A DNA stretch of 17,340 nucleotides from an uncultured Dorea sp. (GTDB lineage: Bacteria > Bacillota > Clostridia > Lachnospirales > Lachnospiraceae). Below are positions 14,592 through 17,340 of the stretch, piece by piece. A model generated the notes under the pieces. That model was given only the letters and a program-made list of their open reading frames with translations. It did no database searches and was not told where the DNA came from. The DNA lies in contig CAJUBG010000071.1 in NCBI GenBank assembly GCA_910584575.1, positions 1 to 17,340 of the forward strand, written 5' to 3'. The position numbers and the translations under genes are program-made. Each line of letters opens with the position of its first letter. Position 1 is the stretch's first letter.

Positions 14592-15845
14592 CTATAACAT
14601 CCCCCTTATCTTCTTTGCTTTCTTCATCCGTTCTTCCGGAGATTGTTTGGTGCCGATGGTCTTATCAGCATGGATTCCATACCTGATCGCACACAGCACA
14701 TCATCATTTTCTCTCAGCGGTTCGCCCGTGTTCTTCTTCCACACATATTTGTAAATTTCTTCTCGGAAGCGCGGGCATTGTTCATATACGATAAAGAACT
14801 GCTGCCTCTCCATCAGAGTGGCAACTTCTTCAATCCCAGATAAAACCCTGTTATTTGCCAGGTATGCATTGATACCCGCTTTCTGAAAGGCAGCTATATG
14901 CTCTGTCCGTGCCGGATCGCAATAAAAAGGGATATTACCATACCGCCTGATAATATCCTTTGCTATTTGAATCCATTCACCGATATATTTATGCTGTGCT
15001 GCATGTTCTTCGATAACGTAGTAGGAATCTCCTTTTACACCGATTGTCACAATCGCGCCAAAATGTTCCCATCCCCAGTCAACGCCTGCCAGATACCGGT
15101 CAAAGATGATTCTCTTTGCCTGCTCTGGCGTGATTACATGGACATTTCTGTCAAATGCCGGATACACCACTCCTTCACCGGATACCCATAGTCCTCGGAT
15201 ACCACGGTCATAAAACATCCCCTTCGGTGTTGTTTCCTTAATCTCTCGAATATATCGTTCATCCAGAAAGGTATTGTCATCCAGTTGGAAATGGAAACTC
15301 ACGATTCCACCTGCCTTTGACTCAATATAATCCTTAAGCAGCCAGTGTTCTGGATGATCGGGATTCGTATCTGCAATAATCCGAGCGCCTGGGCCGCTGC
15401 ACCTTGCCTTGATTTCGTCAAATACCTCCTGGTTCGCCAAAGAAGCCTCGTTGATATAGGCGCCAAAGGATGTCATACCGCGGATTCGCCCCAAGCCACT
15501 GATGGATCCATGACTGGTCTGTACTATCTTTACGCCAAACAGGGTGAAATTGTTGTATTTATCGAATTTAAATTCAAAGCCGTATTTGTTCGATAATTCT
15601 GTGAGGATATTGTCCTGAATGTTTCCAAGGGAATAACCGGCCAGAATATACTGTGGGACGTCTATTCCCAGATTGTTTGCAATACTGCGCACTCTCATTA
15701 ACTCCTGAATGAACAGGTCATTATCAACCTGGGTTTTACCGCTTCTTTTGGCGCCGTGGTTGATTAGCATGAACCAATCTGAGGATCGGCAGGCTCTTAA
15801 TACTTCTATCTGCTTGGGGGAATATATTTTATTCAGACTCAGCAT
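14592..15845 (-). CDS. terL: Terminase large subunit (PBSX/SPP1 type)
   Basis: A 417-residue motor and nuclease that pumps DNA into the procapsid. ATPase: Walker A GAKRSGKT (residues 31-38), and a Walker-B-like GAYINEAS with the catalytic glutamate Glu133. Nuclease (RNase H-like, C-terminal): acidic residues in VDWGWEH (Asp256), FYCDPARTEH (Asp310) and NDDVLCAIRYG (Asp381/382), the expected three metal-binding positions. Length matches Terminase_3/6-type proteins of PBSX-like phages. ATG 15845 overlaps the small subunit gene by 17 nt, and GGGGGCG lies just upstream. Headful packaging is inferred from the family, not seen. Confidence 0.95.
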   Translation of the reverse strand: MLSLNKIYSPKQIEVLRACRSSDWFMLINHGAKRSGKTQVDNDLFIQELMRVRSIANNLGIDVPQYILAGYSLGNIQDNILTELSNKYGFEFKFDKYNNFTLFGVKIVQTSHGSISGLGRIRGMTSFGAYINEASLANQEVFDEIKARCSGPGARIIADTNPDHPEHWLLKDYIESKAGGIVSFHFQLDDNTFLDERYIREIKETTPKGMFYDRGIRGLWVSGEGVVYPAFDRNVHVITPEQAKRIIFDRYLAGVDWGWEHFGAIVTIGVKGDSYYVIEEHAAQHKYIGEWIQIAKDIIRRYGNIPFYCDPARTEHIAAFQKAGINAYLANNRVLSGIEEVATLMERQQFFIVYEQCPRFREEIYKYVWKKNTGEPLRENDDVLCAIRYGIHADKTIGTKQSPEERMKKAKKIRGML

Positions 15846-16677
15846 CTAAGACGCCCCCAATCGCTTCAAACAGCTTTTTAACCTTATCTTCTGCGGATGC
15901 ATGACTATTATCTTTTACCCTTGCCTTAAGAACCTCAATTTCCGCCCTCTGCTTTTCGGTAGCAAGGTTCATGTGGTCTGCGATCCATTCCATTGCCTTG
16001 AGTTTGTCTGGCAGCTTGACCTTTACTCCGTCTTTTCCTTTCGATATCTCGGAGATAAGGATACCGTCCACTTCTGTATCATTTTTAATGTTTACATTTG
16101 ATACCTTTATGGTGTGCTCATTACCCTGCTTATCTGTCACGGAGATTTCTTCATTGCCAAATTCTACATAATCTTTGATGTCTGCTCTCGCTATATCCAG
16201 ATACCACTGGAACACATCCGACTCATCCAGCATCTCACGGTTTAGGCGGTTCTGCTTCAGGCGCAGGATTTCTTCTCTTACCTTGTCATTTCTCAGCATC
16301 CTGCTACCATTCTGCATAGCTGATGAATAATCACATTCATATGCTTTCTGGTATGCCTTTGTGGCATTGAAGCACCGGATATAATATAGGCAGAAAAGCC
16401 TCTGTTTATCGGTTAATTCAGTGTTTTCTATGACCTGTTCAACCGCCTGATTCGTTCCCTCATGATTACCCTGATGGTTATCCCGTTTTCGTTTGGTAAC
16501 GTTACCATTCGATTGATTAGTAACGTTACTATTCCATTTGTCCTGGTTTTTCCACTTCCGTACCTGGGATTCGGATATGCCAAGGGCAGAAGCGATGTCT
16601 TTTAATTTCGTTTTCCCGTCCGAGTCAAGCCACATCTTATATGCCTCGTCCCGCTTCGGGCTTCTGGCTCTCGGCAT
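15829..16677 (-). CDS. terS: Terminase small subunit
   Basis: A 282-residue DNA-recognition subunit. Residues about 1-48 hold an N-terminal helix-turn-helix (LKDIASALGISESQVRKWK) typical of PBSX XtmA-like small terminases; about 50-85 is a polar linker rich in Asn, Gln and Lys; about 86-145 is the Terminase_2 core (LTDKQRLFCLYYIRCFNATKAYQKAY); the rest is a charged helical/beta oligomerisation part ending GGVLDAESE. ATG 16677 has GAGAGGTGG about 6 nt upstream. Its linker codes across two perfect DNA palindromes (16494-16531) that might be the packaging recognition site. Expression is preceded by a promoter-like sequence and a terminator (16700-16785). Confidence 0.93.
   Translation of the reverse strand: MPRARSPKRDEAYKMWLDSDGKTKLKDIASALGISESQVRKWKNQDKWNSNVTNQSNGNVTKRKRDNHQGNHEGTNQAVEQVIENTELTDKQRLFCLYYIRCFNATKAYQKAYECDYSSAMQNGSRMLRNDKVREEILRLKQNRLNREMLDESDVFQWYLDIARADIKDYVEFGNEEISVTDKQGNEHTIKVSNVNIKNDTEVDGILISEISKGKDGVKVKLPDKLKAMEWIADHMNLATEKQRAEIEVLKARVKDNSHASAEDKVKKLFEAIGGVLDAESE
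16494..16531. other. Pair of perfect 14-bp palindromes (TGGTAACGTTACCA and TAGTAACGTTACTA); candidate pac site
   Basis: Positions 16494-16507 and 16518-16531 are both perfect 14-bp inverted repeats sharing the core GTAACGTTAC, centre-to-centre distance 24 bp. They lie in the small-terminase linker coding NVT twice. In SPP1, P22 and relatives the pac site lies in or beside the small terminase gene, and paired repeats can bind oligomeric TerS. The assignment as pac is inference; the palindromes themselves are read directly. Confidence 0.55.
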
Positions 16678-16699
16678 CCCACCACCTCTCTTATCTATT

Positions 16700-16730
16700 A
16701 AAAAAGCAGCAAGCCATTACTGACTGCTGC
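16700..16730 (-). terminator. Intrinsic terminator before the small terminase gene
   Basis: On the minus strand GCAGCA-GTCA-GTAA-TGGC-TTGCTGC (16730-16706) forms a hairpin: outer six pairs, an inner G-C, U-G, C-G, A-U stem capped by GUAA with one bulged U. It is followed at once by six T (16705-16700). It sits 23 nt upstream of the terS ATG and downstream of the sigma-like gene and of a promoter-like sequence. Confidence 0.8.
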
Positions 16731-16756
16731 CTCTTTCTTTACTTTCTGATGATACC

Positions 16757-16785
16757 ATAATAACATGAAGTTTACGGAATTTCTA
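16757..16785 (-). promoter_or_regulatory. Candidate extended -10 promoter for the late operon
   Basis: Minus strand: TAGAAA at 16785-16780 (4 of 6 to TTGACA), then exactly 17 nt, then TGT-TATTAT with -10 hexamer TATTAT at 16762-16757 (5 of 6 to TATAAT) and a TG one base upstream (extended -10). It lies in the gap between the sigma-like gene stop (16795) and the terminator at 16730-16700. It could start transcription reading into terS through that terminator. Confidence 0.5.
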
Positions 16786-16794
16786 GGAAGTGTT

Positions 16795-17241
16795 TTATAT
16801 TTTTAAATGAGCCAATGCTCTGCCATGTAATTCCGTTATCCAACGTTCAGAATATCCCATTAACTCAGCAATCTCCCACCACCTCTTATCTTTTATATAC
16901 CGATAGAACAGAACATCTCTTTCATCTTCATTTTCGAGTTGATTGATTTTATAGGATATATCTTTATAAGATTTTACCTGCTCTATGCCTTCTAAGTATA
17001 GTATTTCTTCTTTCTCAGTCAACTCAGCCGCATAATCTGATAAGTCACTCTGATTTGACCCATGTGGCATACCATCACTATTTAACGAAGGATATAGTTT
17101 CATTAAACGGATTTCTTCAAGTTCCGATTCAACCCTGCTAATCTTTCTCCCATGCTTTCGGTATTTCCGCAAGAACTCTTTCTTCTTCTCATTATCTTCT
17201 CTGAACGTTTGCACTTTCGCTTCCTTATTACTCACTATCAT
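16795..17241 (-). CDS. Phage transcriptional regulator with sigma-70 region 4-like helix-turn-helix (RinA/ArpU/DUF1492 type)
   Basis: A 148-residue regulator expected to switch on late genes. Residues about 80-148 resemble sigma-70 region 4: 'IEQVKSYKDISYKINQLENEDERDVLFYRYI' then the helix-turn-helix 'KRWWEIAELMGYSERWITELHGRALAHLK'. The N-terminal half is basic and coiled ('KKKEFLRKYRKHGRKISRVESELEEI'), as in phage proteins of the RinA and DUF1492 groups. Start: an ATG at 17322 would overlap the upstream gene; ATG 17241 (MIVSNK) follows that gene's stop by 19 nt with AGTAGAG upstream. It is transcribed just before the terminase operon, the typical place for a late activator. It is more AT-rich than the packaging genes. 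Confidence 0.83.
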   Translation of the reverse strand: MIVSNKEAKVQTFREDNEKKKEFLRKYRKHGRKISRVESELEEIRLMKLYPSLNSDGMPHGSNQSDLSDYAAELTEKEEILYLEGIEQVKSYKDISYKINQLENEDERDVLFYRYIKDKRWWEIAELMGYSERWITELHGRALAHLKI

Positions 17242-17260
17242 CACTCTACTTTCTGTTTTC

Positions 17261-17340
17261 CTATGCCGCAGCACCGTACTTCCAGAAAGCCTGTGTGATC
17301 TGCGCCGGATCGGTGGCAGCATAGTGCTTATTTAATGTTT
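17261..17340 (-). CDS. 3' end of an unidentified upstream gene (partial)
   Basis: The minus strand reads an open frame through the window edge ending in TAG at 17261. The last residues are HYAATDPAQITQAFWKYGAAA. A 19-nt gap separates it from the ATG (17241) of the sigma-like gene. I do not recognise a family; in similar phages this place usually holds an early-region protein. Support: good frame and end, consistent packing with its neighbour. Confidence 0.5.
   Translation of the reverse strand, partial: TLNKHYAATDPAQITQAFWKYGAAA

Noticed and set aside
1..17340. CRISPR arrays, tRNA genes, insertion sequences or attachment sites
   Set aside because: No regularly spaced direct repeats with unique spacers, no cloverleaf sequence, and no transposase or integrase frame was seen on either strand.

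Overview
The window is the late (structural) half of a tailed temperate phage of siphovirus type, very probably a prophage in a low-to-middle GC Firmicute. Protein styles (SPP1-like portal and MuF, Prp-type protease, TP901-1-like major tail protein, Dit and hub) and the AGGAGG-type ribosome binding sites fit Clostridia, perhaps a gut Lachnospiraceae, but the host is an inference. Every supported gene lies on the minus strand, so the operon reads from the right edge to the left edge. Genes are packed with short gaps or overlaps, and no gene-free stretch exceeds about 120 bases.

Reading in transcription order: the end of an unidentified gene (17340-17261) is followed by a small sigma-region-4-like regulator (17241-16795) of the kind that switches on late genes. 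A 117-base gap then holds a candidate extended -10 promoter and an intrinsic terminator. Next come DNA packaging (small and large terminase, 16677-14592), the portal (14590-13061), and a MuF minor head protein whose C-terminal third is a zinc-metalloprotease-like domain (13113-11653). A 69-residue cysteine-rich ORF overlaps the MuF end (11702-11493) and is followed by a second intrinsic terminator. The capsid module comes next: Prp-like cysteine protease (11423-11136), scaffold (11115-10405) and HK97-type major capsid protein (10390-9191). Four head-tail connection genes follow (9179-7825), then the major tail protein, tail assembly chaperones, a 1357-residue tape measure protein, the distal tail protein, the tail hub, and the start of a repeat-bearing tail/baseplate gene cut by the left edge. 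Lysis, integration and early genes are outside the window.

Four points stand out. (1) The MuF protein looks like a phage-encoded polymorphic toxin with a lethal-factor-like HEFAH...E metalloprotease tip; the overlapping small cysteine-rich ORF is a candidate immunity protein, and both lie in a markedly AT-rich patch closed by a terminator. (2) The phage carries its own Prp-like protease, and both scaffold and capsid protein have an LQLFA site near their N-terminus, encoded by an identical 14-bp DNA string, suggesting coordinated N-terminal processing. (3) The tail chaperone pair contains a textbook A AAA AAG -1 slippery site with an open -1 frame, giving a predicted 258-residue G-T fusion. 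(4) Two perfect 14-bp palindromes 24 bp apart lie inside the small terminase gene, a good candidate for the packaging start (pac) site.
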